NCBI RefSeq assembly: GCF_932526225.1
Contig: NC_064041.1
Location: forward strand, 7,934,313 to 7,998,312
From: Nematostella vectensis
Lineage: Eukaryota > Cnidaria > Anthozoa > Actiniaria > Edwardsiidae
Length of the DNA stretch: 64,000 nt
Direction of reading: 5' to 3'
Positions within the stretch are counted from its first letter, which is position 1; each line of letters begins with the position of its first letter. The position numbers and the translations under genes are program-made. The notes under the pieces are model-generated. The model did no database searches, had not been told where the DNA came from, and was given only the letters and a program-made list of their open reading frames with translations. Shown here piece by piece: positions 32,666 to 43,873 of this stretch.

Positions 32666-33750
32666 TTAAAGCTCTAGCTCTCTCTGGATCTCGAGTCTTG
32701 TCTGCATTTGTTCAGCGTCTTGAACAAAGTCCTCTTTGTCCTGGTCGGGACTCAGATTTGCCTGATCAATGGCCAGTCGCCCACTCCTATAAAGAACGGA
32801 CAATCGGCTGAAATATCGAGCAATCTGATCTGCGGAAAGCTCCCTTCCTTTTTGAACAGTTTCTTGCTGCTTGCGTCATGAGCTGATTGCATCTTTGCAC
32901 AGACATCTTGTTGCCTTATGGGTTGTCTTGAGCTCCCAACCAGCTTGGCGTACAGGGCTGCTAGACGTAGATGGTGCAATCTTGGCGACGTTTCCACTTG
33001 GCACTACCCTATGCAAGTAGCTACCAGTCATCTCCCTTGTCGTTTTATGCCCACTTCTTCTTTATAGTGTGTCGTAAGTAGACTCTCTTTCTTGTCGTAT
33101 CAGATGCTTTCCTGTGTCCAAGTGGTTTTGAAGACTCTCAAAAGACGGGTATGTCTTTATACATCCATCTTCTGGACAGGAGAGTAGGCAGTGGTTGGTC
33201 TTGACGAGGTTGCCTGTGGACTGATGATCTTAGAATGCCAGTTTGTTGCAGTCTACCAAATGGCAGACAGACAATTAGACGTGTTGCACCCTGGGTTGGC
33301 CCGAACCGTCTTAGCTTCTCTGGCGTAAAACGTTTACCAGGCCCTACATTGTAGGCTTTCCAAGCTCGGAGATCTCTAGACTCAAAGCAGAAGTTGTTAA
33401 GAGCCTGGATATTTTATGGGCTTTCATGGTTTGGCTGTCCTCGTTGACCTTAGCGACCGCTGCCAGGCATCCTTTTATTACACCATACGACTCCATTGCA
33501 ACCTTCACGCCTTTGCACATTTTATGTCGTTCCCTTCGTTGATGAACCTCCGAATGTGGCTCTTGACTGTAGCGGTGCGCTTGTCGCATACATCCTTTCC
33601 CGCCTGTGGGTCACTAAAATCATACCTGGCTACGTTTATGCCTGCACGCTCCCCAATGGAGGGCAGGGACAGGGCATGGTAGGCAGAATGATAACAGCCC
33701 GAGGAACGCTTTGGTGAGGTGTGGTTTGGCAGCTTCAAGGGTTTCAAGGG
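32666..33750 (-). pseudogene. Decayed C2H2-containing transposon protein
   Basis: Read on the - strand, disrupted frames give in order: DPQAGKDVCDKRTATVKS and HIRRFINEGNDIKCAKA; VAMESYGVIKGCLAAV; a C2H2-type finger (CPEDGCIKTYPSFESLQN, then H and H five residues apart, near 33110-33170); and a C-terminal block ELSADQIARYFSRLS, ending at the stop at 32666-32668. In-frame stops and shifts occur between blocks. Blocks of this kind recur together in predicted cnidarian proteins as I recall them, but I cannot name a family. The position inside the TTAA element suggests this was its own gene. Confidence 0.55.
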
Positions 33751-34686
33751 TGTGCTTTATTCTTGAAGCAACCGCAAACTAGTTTTGTGTACATTCCTCA
33801 AATGCACGTATGTACGTTGTGGTATGAAACAGAAGAGTAAAAATAATACATACTTTAGTCACACTGTAATTTATGGACAGAACATTTTGTTTACAGCTGG
33901 TTTCTGTCATGTTTCTCTTTGTGGTGTGCTGTGCGTGTAATATGCCCCCCCCCCCCCCATATAACGACAGGCTACGATCATAACAACCAAATGAGATTTA
34001 TGTACAACGGGCTCTGAGAATTCCTTCGTTAATGCGGCGTTGTCATGGTAGCAAGGTAAAATGTATATACCTTATCAGAGATGTTACATAAAATATTACA
34101 CGATCTTTAACATAAAGAGTTGAGTTTTCTATGAGTAACTAATCAACGAGGGGCGTAGCGCCGTGTTGACTATTTTGCTCGTAGAATACTACTCGTAGTA
34201 TACTCCCCTAGCTTTTCAAAGCATCCTTTTTCTACCAATACTTTTGTTTGAAAGCTTGTGTTTTTGCTGCTCACCATCTATCAACAAGTAGATAGTAAGT
34301 CAAAATCTAGTTTGCTTTTACTACGTATATATTACCTCAATAGCATCCATACTCTTGGTAATCGCTACGGTCACATGCCATGATTTGCCTTTTTTTAACA
34401 TACTAGTCTCAGGCGCGTACATGTATTCATTATCAGGAGAACCTGGTTTGCGGTTAGGTTGTTAATGATATCGCTCTTTGCTACATCCTGTGTATAGGAT
34501 AACTTAGTCAATCAAACCAAACAATCAAAACAAGACAAACCGTCCCCAAAAGCTTGTGTCTGACTACGCGCTATTCCCCAACGAGACAAGGATTTTGGAT
34601 TCGCAGAGGTCGCGCAACAACGAATTTGGCTGTAAAAAAAAAAAAAAAAAATATGAAAATACTGCGAATGCGCGCGGCTGTGCACC

Positions 34687-34805
34687 ATTTGTGACTGAAT
34701 GTCTACCAAAGTCAACAAGACTTTGGTAAACATTCAGTCACAAATCATTCACACAATCAATCACACTGATCATTGCGTGACAATGCTGTCACGCAATGAT
34801 CAGTG
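34687..34805. other. Two consecutive strong hairpins inside the TTAA element
   Basis: Hairpin 1 has arms 34687-34713 and 34719-34745 (27 bp, one mismatch) around AACAA. Hairpin 2 has arms 34764-34782 and 34787-34805 (19 bp, perfect, CACTGATCATTGCGTGACA) around ATGC. They lie near the right inverted repeat. They could be processed RNA precursors, transposase-binding sites or nested miniature elements; the sequence alone does not decide. Confidence 0.8.
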
Positions 34806-36961
34806 AATTGTTCTTGTGTTGACCCCTGGTGTTGACTCACCTAGTACTTATTGTTTATAAAGAAAGCTGCTTTTTGAAATTATTATAAGCCATACATTTG
34901 ATTATGTACTACGAGGAACTTGTATTTTAGAAACAAGATGTTTAACAAAAAGATGGTGCAACGATTTACCGATGTGCACTACACTAATTTATCGATTTTG
35001 CACAAAGAAGATATTTAGGTCCAGTCGTTGAAAAGCGCAAGAAGGATGTATTAGATAGCAAGACAAGATCATGTTGAGCTTGTAACTAAATAGTTCAGTA
35101 GCCTTGAATGAAAAAAAAAAAAACGGCACTACTGGCACAAATGCGCTTTTTACTAAAATGTCGATTTGAAACTGACATTGTTGCAGTAACGTACATAATT
35201 TGTGACGGATATTTATTCGGATATTACCTTCAGTCAACACAGAACTTCATAACTTATATCTTCTATCATTTTAAAACATATAGGCTGCTAATTGTAGCCC
35301 AAGAATCATTACTGCAATATTTTTTAATGTGAAATTTTTTTTTTTAATGTGAAATTTTTTTTATGTACCAGAATCAATAAGTAGTAAGGTGATTAGAATA
35401 ATTTTTGTCGGAAAAAATACCAAGTCCCGAGAATTTTATTACGGATTTGTTAGGTTTGAAGATGAGTTTGAGTAATGGTATAAACAATTTGTGAAAAGAA
35501 AGTTGCGCATCGGAGATATTTGACACTGAAATGGAGCTATTTTGCCCGATCAGTGAAATCATGCGTGACATGGTAGACACGTTTAGCCCTTGATTGGCAC
35601 CTGTCACTCCAAATGATTTGAAACCTTGGTTGTGAATCAAGAAAGGATGGATCTTTACTCACATAAAACATTATGGAATTCCCTTGTAATCCGTGATCAG
35701 GAGTGGAGTCAACATTTCATGCTTATTTCAGGCGATTTTCCCGAATTTATGGCCAAAAACCAGGGGGGTGGTCATAACTCCCCCCGGATTATTCCAAAAT
35801 CTGAACCACTTCGGCAGTTTGAGTTGTTGGGTGGATACTTCAATCTTACCAAGTTTCATTAAAATCGGTGAGATGGCATGTATCACCCCTGCCTGGTACA
35901 CTCCTGGATGCACTCTTAATAAATACTCCAGTCGGGACGCAACACAAAAGTGTGAGGGAAGTTGCGGTGACCAGGGTCTTGGCCGTGTTTCTCTCTCGTT
36001 GTTGTGTCTGGGGTAACGCCTGGCGCCCCGTACTGTCTGTTCTGCAGTTTGAACTTGACAAAGATAGCTGCGTTGCAAAGACACATAACTGGAAGGGCAC
36101 AAGCGATCAAGTATCTATCAAAGATATTCAACATGTCAACAGAAATAAGCAGGGCTACAATAGCAGAGGAGAAACATAACCATTGTAACGCCATTCCAAA
36201 ATAGTACGGGTACATTCCTGCGACAAGATAACGAAATGGAAACATCGTCGCGAAGAACCGCTTAATGGTAATGATTAAAAGACCAAGTCCAGAACTCAGG
36301 CTAGCATATACCTGAAAGGCACTACACACGGTCTGATACTTTGTGACACAGTCTGGTACTTGGTGCGCTAAACACTGCGCGCGTATCGTGTCCGAGTGCT
36401 ATGAAGACGGCCAGGCAAACCGCCGCTATCCCACCAAGCGCATCGGCCAGCGCTAAGCTCGCGATAAAGTAAGCACTGCGCTTACGGAGAGTTCTGTTCG
36501 TAATAAACACAATGAGCGTTAGGACATTTGCCACAGCCGCTAGGGTACCTTCGCCCAAGATCACGGCGATAGCAATGGTGTTAGTGTGGGGCTTTCAAAA
36601 ATTCTCTCTCTACCCCTTAAGCTCATCTAAATATTTTAAAATTATAAAGTTCACCCAAACAAACCTAGAATATGCGTCGTGGACGAATTGTTAAAAGGAA
36701 AGTCAGGGATAAAGTATCAAGGAACTGTATTCTGGGTCCTCCACAGACTGTTCTCAACATAAAAAGGCACCATCTCAAGTTGAAAAATATTTTCGTGCCC
36801 TGTACTCGTAACCTTTTTACATAATTCCTTCTTCTTTATTTACCCCAAAAATAATAATGAAATAATATTTTGTACGTGGTATGTAATTAAATGGACTAAG
36901 GAAGGAAGATGTATGAAAATTTTTTAACCGTTTTAAAGGGTCATCGAATAATCTTCGACTA

Positions 36962-39712
36962 GCCCACACAGGTACCCCTAACAAACATGCCCCACACAGG
37001 TATCCCTTACAAACACACCCCAATCAGGTATCCCAAACAAGCACACCCACACACAGGTACCCCTCATAAACACACCCCACACAGTCACACCTCAAAAACA
37101 CTGCCCACACTGGTACCCCTCACAAACACATCCCACACACAGGTACCCCTCCCAAACACACCCCACACAGCTACCCCTCCCAACCCCCCCCCCCCCCACA
37201 CAGGTACCCCTCAAATACACACCCGACACAGGTATCCCTCAAATACACACCCGACACAGGTATCCCACAAAAACGCACCCCACACAGGTACCCCTCACAA
37301 ACACACCCAACACAGGAAACCTCAGAAACACACCCCACTTAGGTACCCCACACAAGTACACCCCACACAAGTACTCCTCATACCCACGCCCCACACAGGT
37401 ACCCCTAACAAACATGCCCCACACAGGTATCCCTTACAAACACACCCCACACAGGTATCCCAAACAAGCACACCCCACACAGGTACCCCTCATAAACACA
37501 CCTCACACAGTTACCCCTCACAAACACACCCCACAAAGGTACCCCTCCAAAACACACCCCACACAGGTACCCCTCCCAAACACACCCCACACAGGTACCC
37601 TTCCCAAACACACCCCACAGAGGTACTCCTCCCAAACACACCCCACACAGGTTTCGCCTCCCAAACACACACCACACAGGTACCCTTCTCAAACACACCC
37701 CACAGAAGTACCCCTCCCAAACACACCCCACACAGGTTTCGCCTCCCAAACACACCCCACACAGGTACCCCTCCTAAACACACCCCACACAGGTACCCCT
37801 CCCAAACACACCCCACACTTGTTTCCCCTCCCAAACACACCCCACACAGGTACCCCTCCCAAACACACCCCACACCAGTACCCCTCACAAACACACCCCA
37901 CACAGGTACCCTTCCCAAACACTCTCCACATAGGTACCCCTCCAAAACACACCCCACACAGTAACCCCTCAAAAACACACCCCACACAGGTACCCCTCAT
38001 AATCACACCCCACACAGGTACCCCTCACAAACACACCCCATACAGGTACCCCACACAAGCACACCCCACACAGGTACCCCTCATAAACACACCCCACACA
38101 GGTACCCCTCACAAACACACCCCACACAGGTACCCCACACAAGCACAACCCACACAGGTACCTCTCCAGACACACCCCACACATGTATCCTCAAAAACAC
38201 ACCAAACACAGGTACCCCTCCCAAACACACCCCACACAGTTACCCCTCAAAAACATACACGACACAGGTACCCCTCCCAAACACACCCCACACAGTTACC
38301 CCTCACAAACACGTCCCACACAGCTACCCCTCATAAACACGCAACACACAGGTTCCCCTCACAAACACACCCCACCCAGGTACCCCTCATAAACACACCA
38401 CACACAGGTTCCCCTCACAAACACCCTCACACAGTTACCCCTCCCAAACACTACCCACACAGTTACCCCACACAGGTCCCCCTCACAAACACACCTCACA
38501 CAGTTACCCCTGATAAACACACCTCACACAGGTACCCCTCACAAACAAACCTCACACAGGTACCCCTCACAAACACACCCGACACAGGTACCCCTCAAAT
38601 ACACACCCGACACAGGTGTCCCTCAAAAAGGCACCCCACACAAGTATCCCTCACAAACACACCCAACACAGGTTTCCCCTCCCAAACACTACCAACACAG
38701 TTACCCCACACAAGCACACCCCACACAGGTACCCCTCATAAACACGCACCACACAGGTATCCCTCACAAACACACCTCACACAGTTACCCCTCACAAACA
38801 CACCTCACACAGGTACCCCTCACAAACACAACTCACACAGGTATCCCTCAAAAACGCACCCCACAATGGTACCCCTCACAAACAAACCCATCACAGGAAA
38901 CCTCACAAACACACCCCACACAGGTACCCCACACAAACACCCTCACACAGTTACCCCTCCCAAACACTACCCACACAGTTACCCCACACAGGTACCCCTC
39001 ATAATCACACCCCACATAGGTTCCCCTCACAAACACACCTCACACAGTTACCCCTAACAAACACAGCTCACACAGGTACCCCTCACAAACACACCTAACA
39101 CAGGTACCCCTCACAAACACACCCGACACAGGTACCCCTCAAATATACACCCGACACAGGTATCCCTCAAAAACGCACCCCACAATGGTACCCCTCACAA
39201 ACACACCCAACACAGGTTTCCCCTCCCAAATACTACATACACAGTTACCCCACACAAGCACACCCCACACAGGTAACCCTCATAAACACGCCCCACACAG
39301 GTTCCCCTCACAAACACACCTCACACAGTTACCCCTAACAAACACACCTCACACAGGTACCCCTCACAAACACACCCCACACAGGTACCCCTCACAAACA
39401 CACCCCACACAAGTACTCCTCATAAACACACCCCACACAGGTAACCCAAACAAGCACACCCCACACAGGTACCCCTAATAAACACACCCCACACAGGTAC
39501 CCCTCACAAACACACCCCACACATGTATCCTCAAAAACACACCCCACACAGGTACCCCTCCCAAACACACCCCACACAGTTACCCCTCAAAAACACACAC
39601 GACACAGCTACCCCTCCCAAACACACCCCACACAGTTACCTCTCACAAACACGCCCCACACAGTCACACCTCAAAAACACTGCCCACACAGGTACCCCTC
39701 ACAAACACAATG
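36962..39712. repeat. 28-bp satellite array A1
   Basis: About 98 copies of a 28-bp A/C-rich unit with core CACACAGGTACCCCTC followed by ACAAACACACC variants. Each typical unit contains a GGTACC (KpnI) site. Variants include TTTCGCC, GTTACC and AGAGGTACC. Open frames of several hundred codons on both strands reflect the 84-bp (3 x 28) frame cycle and are not genes. The array lies just 3' of GPCR gene 2. Confidence 0.95.
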
Positions 39713-39833
39713 TTATTTCCAAACCAGTGGGAGTGGGAAGCAAATACAAATAGTCTGTTGCTATAAATTCAAGCAAGATCAGTATGAATGTCGAAACCTA
39801 TGTTTAACAATCGAAACATCTTTTTGGCTCGGG

Positions 39834-42620
39834 TGGGGTGGCTGGTGGTGGAGAAATATATAAGCCCCTTCTGGTCATTTTCTTAGAAGTTTTGAAAATA
39901 TTAGGAGGAAAGCCGTCCCCAAAGCCCCTTTCATTGCTACGGCCCTGACAATAAAGACTGATTTTCTCTTGCGACGTCATATTTAATTATTGAACATTTC
40001 ATTTGATACATGTTTATACTTCGCCCCTCAGCCTTTACAGAGAGGTGGTGACGGGGCAAGATGATAACGACGGGACCTCTGCTTGAGAGCTTTCCTGGCA
40101 AATGTCGCGGTTCAGTACAGCTCTAGAAGTGTTTTCTTGTGGGTTCTTGGTCCTGGCCACACATTTCCTTCGGACCACGATTGGGCTAGGACAAACATCG
40201 CGGCTCAGTACAACTTTAGAAGGAGTGTCTTGAAGGTTGTTGGTTCTGGCGACACGTTCGCCTCTTACCACAAATGGACCATTTGTTGGGTGCAATTGAA
40301 CACGTGAACAACACAGGAACTTAACGAGAGCCTTTTTAAAGCCGTCCATTCTGAGTGTGAAAATCACAGGGTTAACCAGTGAATTAGCGAACCTTATACA
40401 GTAGCAAGCTAGCACCACATGGGCCTCGGTGTTTCTAAAATCAGTGACAAATATTACAGTCGGGACGCAACACAAAAGTGTGAGCGAAGTTGCGGTGACC
40501 AGGGTCTTGGCCATGTTTTTCTCTCGTTGTTGTGTCTGGGGTAACGCCTGGCGCCCGTGCTGTCTGTTCTGCAGTTTGAACTTGACAAAGATAGCAGCAT
40601 AGCAAAGACAGATAACGGGAAGTGTACAAGCGATCAAGTATTTAACGAAGATATTAAGCACGTCAGCAGAAATAAATAGGGCTACAATAGCAGAGGAGGA
40701 ACATAACAATTGGAACGCAAAACCAAAAAAGTATGGGTACATTCTTGAGACACGATAACGAAAAGGGAACATCGTAGCGAAAAATCGCTCAATGGCAATG
40801 ATCAAAAGACCAAGTCCTGAACTCACTGTAGCATATACCTGAAAGGCACTACACGCGAATGAGTCTGGTACTTGGTGCGCTAACACTGCGCGCGTGTCGT
40901 GTCCGAGTGATATGAAGACGGCCAGGCAAATCGCCGCTATCCCAACTAGCGCATCGGCCAGCGCTAAGCTCGCGATGAAGTAAGCACTGCGCTTACGGAG
41001 AGTTCTGTTCGTAATAAACACAATGAGTGTTAGGACATTTGCCACAGCTGCAAGGGTACCCTCGCCCAAGAACACAACGATAGCAATGGTGTTAGTGTTG
41101 GGCTTCCCACTCGTTGTTCCTGACATCGCGGCTAGTGTTTATGGCTGAAGCCCCACAGTGCTAGTACTAGTTATAAGCAAAATCTATCGCCGTTACGCCC
41201 CCTTCGTAACCTAGGTGGCTTGTTTGCTTGCATGCGTGTCCCGTTAAGTACTGTTTTTCGTAATTATTTCATGTGTGCCCCTTAGGAAGACCCAATAGGA
41301 GTAAAGAGGAAGTGAAACTTGACCATTCTCTCTCCTGTTTTTTTAAGAAAAGTAAATAAATCTTATAATAACGTTACACGGTGAAATTATTACCATTGAT
41401 GTTTCTATGTTTTTCTTTAAGTAACTCAATGGTAAATTTGACTCAAGTCTTAAACGACGATTGGAAAAAAAGTATTCATTTCATAGGTATTCTTTGATAG
41501 CTCAGTATTTTAAGATATTGCTGATAAAAAAATTTAAATTTCACAGATAATCGAGTTTGTGCTATTCTCGTCATTTCGTTCTCGTGATTGCAAGTGTGTT
41601 GACAAGTGCACTTCTATCGTGATCAATGGAACGTTTTCGCTAAATGAGTAGTATTCAACTTTCATCTCGGGAATATCTTGTTCGAAAACACGATAATACG
41701 AATATCATAAAGCTTTTAATTTTGCAATGTTTTGGGATACCCTATAAAGTTCCGTATGTTGAGTCCACCGCAATCTGAACGGACTAAAGCGATTTGCTAA
41801 TGGTAGCTATCGGAGTATTCAAAGAAAGGGTTGAAGGAAAACCCTCGAAAGCCAAACAATGAAAGGAGGCAGAGCCATTTTACATTAGTGCTAACATTAT
41901 TAAAGTTTAAGGTCATTCAATTCTGTTTTCACCGGCTTGATCAATGGGAAAAACTACAATAATGTTCTAATGAATCTTACCTCGGTCACTCACGCACCTT
42001 GGACCAGTGACCATCCCGCAGCTTTAATATGTCGTGTGCAGTTTTACTAGTAGTAGCTTTATTTTAAGATGGTCCTAAAAAAATTAGATACGCTTTCAAA
42101 CCTGTAGCACTTCGTAAAATGCAATCAAATTGAAATAATTATAATAAGTAATAACAAAAAATAAAATACTGATAGTGAAAAAGATAAAGAAAAAAACGTT
42201 ATCGCGCATTACGGATTTCCGCTTTTTCAATATTTTAGTTCGCCAGGGTTTGTTTCATAATTTCTTGGCTGTCCTCTAAATGTTATACCCATCAAGCTCA
42301 TTTAGATATTTTGGAGTAAAAAACTTGATCGCAACAAACCTAGTATTTGCATTGTGGACAGAATTGTGAGAAAAAAAGTCAGTGATTAAGTATTCCGGAA
42401 ACTGTATTCTGGGTCCTCAACAGACTGTTCTCAACATAAAAAAACAGCGTTTTCAGTTGAGAATATTTTTCGTGCACTGAACTCGTATACCTTGTGCCAT
42501 CCATTTCTTTTTCTTTGGCGAGGAGGATAATTGAATAACTAGTTTTGCTACACCATATAATGATATCAGGGTTTGGACTAGCGACAAAAATTAACTGACT
42601 TAAAAGGTAACTGACTACCG
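39834..42620. repeat. Segmental duplication, copy 1 (GPCR gene plus 5' flank)
   Basis: This block matches 45788-48220 almost base for base at an offset of about 5955. It covers the 3' flank, the intact receptor and more than 1 kb of 5' flank. The flank includes the putative promoter, and I see no obvious TATA box. About 345 bp here (around 42005-42353) are absent from the second copy. Confidence 0.88.
40035..41126 (-). CDS. Class A GPCR, intact copy 1 (363 aa, orphan)
   Basis: Intronless rhodopsin-family receptor for the plasma membrane. It has a short N terminus with no signal peptide and seven hydrophobic segments. Landmarks are N30 (1.50) in VANVLTL, D58 (2.50) in LALAD, C92 before TM3, ERF at 113-115 replacing DRY, P170 in TM5, P222 in TM6, and N252-P253 in TM7 reading NPVIF instead of NPxxY. 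The TM6 tryptophan toggle is replaced (CCVP). The TM4-TM5 loop is very short and lacks the usual disulphide Cys. C272/C273 may be palmitoylated. The tail holds an imperfect 30-residue duplication (about 283-312 and 314-343: VVR..VART.N.Q...S.VVL.RD.C). Start chosen at the ATG giving MSGTTSGKPN, shared with intact copy 2. Ligand unknown; the style suggests an anthozoan-expanded amine/adenosine/melanocortin-like group, which is inference. Confidence 0.92.
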   Translation of the reverse strand: MSGTTSGKPNTNTIAIVVFLGEGTLAAVANVLTLIVFITNRTLRKRSAYFIASLALADALVGIAAICLAVFISLGHDTRAVLAHQVPDSFACSAFQVYATVSSGLGLLIIAIERFFATMFPFRYRVSRMYPYFFGFAFQLLCSSSAIVALFISADVLNIFVKYLIACTLPVICLCYAAIFVKFKLQNRQHGRQALPQTQQREKNMAKTLVTATSLTLLCCVPTVIFVTDFRNTEAHVVLACYCIRFANSLVNPVIFTLRMDGFKKALVKFLCCSRVQLHPTNGPFVVRGERVARTNNLQDTPSKVVLSRDVCPSPIVVRRKCVARTKNPQENTSRAVLNRDICQESSQAEVPSLSSCPVTTSL

Positions 42621-42622
42621 AC

Positions 42623-43326
42623 TTGGGCTTCGGTGTTTCTAAAATCATTAACAAATACTACTGTCGGGACGTAACCCAAAAGTGAGAGGAAGGTTGCGGT
42701 GACCAGGGCATTGGCCATGTTTTTCTCTCGTTGTTGTGTCTGGGGTAACGCCTGGCGCCCCGTACTGTCTGTTCTGCAGTTTGAACTTGACAAAGATAGC
42801 TGCGTAGCAAAGACACATAACGGGAAGGGCACAAGCGATCAAGTATTTAACGAAGATATTAAACACGTCAACAGAAATAAGCAGGGCTACAATAGCAGAG
42901 GAGAAACATAACCATTGGAACGCGATTCCAAAACAGTACGGGTACATTCCTGCGACAAGATAACGAAATGGGAACATCGTCGCGAAGAACCGCTTAATGG
43001 TAATGATTAAAAGACCAAGTCCAGAACTCAGGCTAGCATATACCTGAAAGGCACTACACACGGTCTGATACTTGGTGACACAGTCTGGTACTTGGTGCGC
43101 TAAACACTGCGCCAGTATCGTGTCCGAGTGCTATGAAGACGGCCAGGCAAACCGCCGCTATCCCAACAAGCGCATCGGCCAGCGCTAAGCTCGCGATAGA
43201 GTAAGCACTGCGCTTACGGAGAGTTCTGTTCGTAATAAACACAATGAGCGTTAGGACATTTGCCACAGCCGCAAGGGTACCTTCGCCCAAGATCACGGCG
43301 ATAGCAATGGTGTTAGTGTGGGGCTT
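42623..43326 (-). pseudogene. GPCR pseudogene 2
   Basis: On the - strand it retains TM1 (AAVANVLTLIVF), TM2 (LALADALVG), TM3 with IKRFFATMFPFRY, TM5 and TM6 up to NDFRNTEAQ, then ends abruptly at about 42623, before TM7. It shares with pseudogenes 1 and 3 the missing initiator and the frameshift after HDT(R/G)AVF. With pseudogene 1 it also shares the shift after KLQNRQYG (that part is deleted in pseudogene 3). The downstream part has been replaced by the flank that also follows intact copy 2 (..GTAACTGACTACCGAC). Confidence 0.88.
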
Positions 43327-43873
43327 TCCAAAATTCTCTCTCTACCCCTAAGCTCATCTAAATATTTTTAAATTATAAAGTTCACCAAACAAACCTAGAA
43401 TATGCGTCGTGGACGAATTGTTAAAAGGAAAGTCAGGGATAAAGTATCAAGGAACTGTATTCTGGGTCCTCCACAGACTGTTCTCAACATAAAAAGGCAC
43501 CATCTCGAGTTGAAAAATATTTTCGTGCCCTGTACTCGTAATTAAATAGACTAAGGAAGGAAGATGTATGAAAATTTTTTAACCGTTTTTAAGGGTCATC
43601 GAATAATCTTCGACTAGCACTTCCGATGCGAGGACCGCTGTTTTTGTACGGAACTCAGTCATTTTAATTGCAAAAATTCGCACAAAGAGTATTTTAATTT
43701 GTTATGCCCTTTTTTGATCCTGAGCTTTAAGATAAAGTACGCGAGCCGTTTTCGGCGAGTGATATTAATCCCAAATTCTACTTGGAACCCATATTATAAC
43801 ATTTTTCTGATATAAATGCGCATAATTGAGAGAGCGAGTGCGTCCAAAATCGCAAAAGTACCAGCTTCAAAAC
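43327..43873. other. Duplicated spacer upstream of GPCR pseudogenes
   Basis: Near-identical sequence follows pseudogene 1 (from about 36590), pseudogene 2 (43327) and pseudogene 3 (from about 50010), beginning AAATTCTCTCTCTACCCC. No gene is seen in it. Satellite array A2 follows. Confidence 0.7.

Larger units (their letters stand above)
31498..35919. mobile_element. 4.4-kb TTAA element with about 550-bp inverted repeats
   Basis: The element 31502-35915 is inserted in a GPCR copy with TTAA duplicated at 31498-31501 and 35916-35919. Intact paralogues read ATCATTAATAAAT across the site, so both borders are exact. It starts GAGTGTATCCAGGAGTG and ends with the complement of GAGTGCATCCAGGAGTG. The inverted repeats run to about 32050 and from about 35370 and are roughly 85-90% alike by eye. 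The middle holds remnants of a - strand gene (32666-33750) and two strong hairpins (34687-34805). TTAA duplication and GAG termini fit the Kolobok group, but the repeat length is unusual. Confidence 0.82.
31093..36592 (-). pseudogene. GPCR pseudogene 1, split by a transposon
   Basis: A class A GPCR copy on the - strand, cut in two by the element at 31502-35915. The 5' piece (about 36592-35920) encodes TM1-TM6: AAVANVLTLIVF, LALADALGG, IKRFFATMFPFRY, CLCNAAIFVKF, LLCCVPT. The 3' piece (31497-31093) has NDFRNTEAHVV, the TM7 motif NSLVNPVVYTLR and the C-tail. The initiator region of the intact copies is missing; homology starts abruptly at AAAGCCCC. After HDTRAVF the frame shifts (SAPSTRLC..), and a second shift follows KLQNRQYG. 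It cannot make a receptor. Confidence 0.88.

Noticed and set aside
35728..35915. Apparent GPCR coding continuing past LLCCVPT into GRGDTCHL
   Set aside because: This is the end of the TTAA element read in frame; the junction is at 35919/35916 and the receptor resumes only at 31497.
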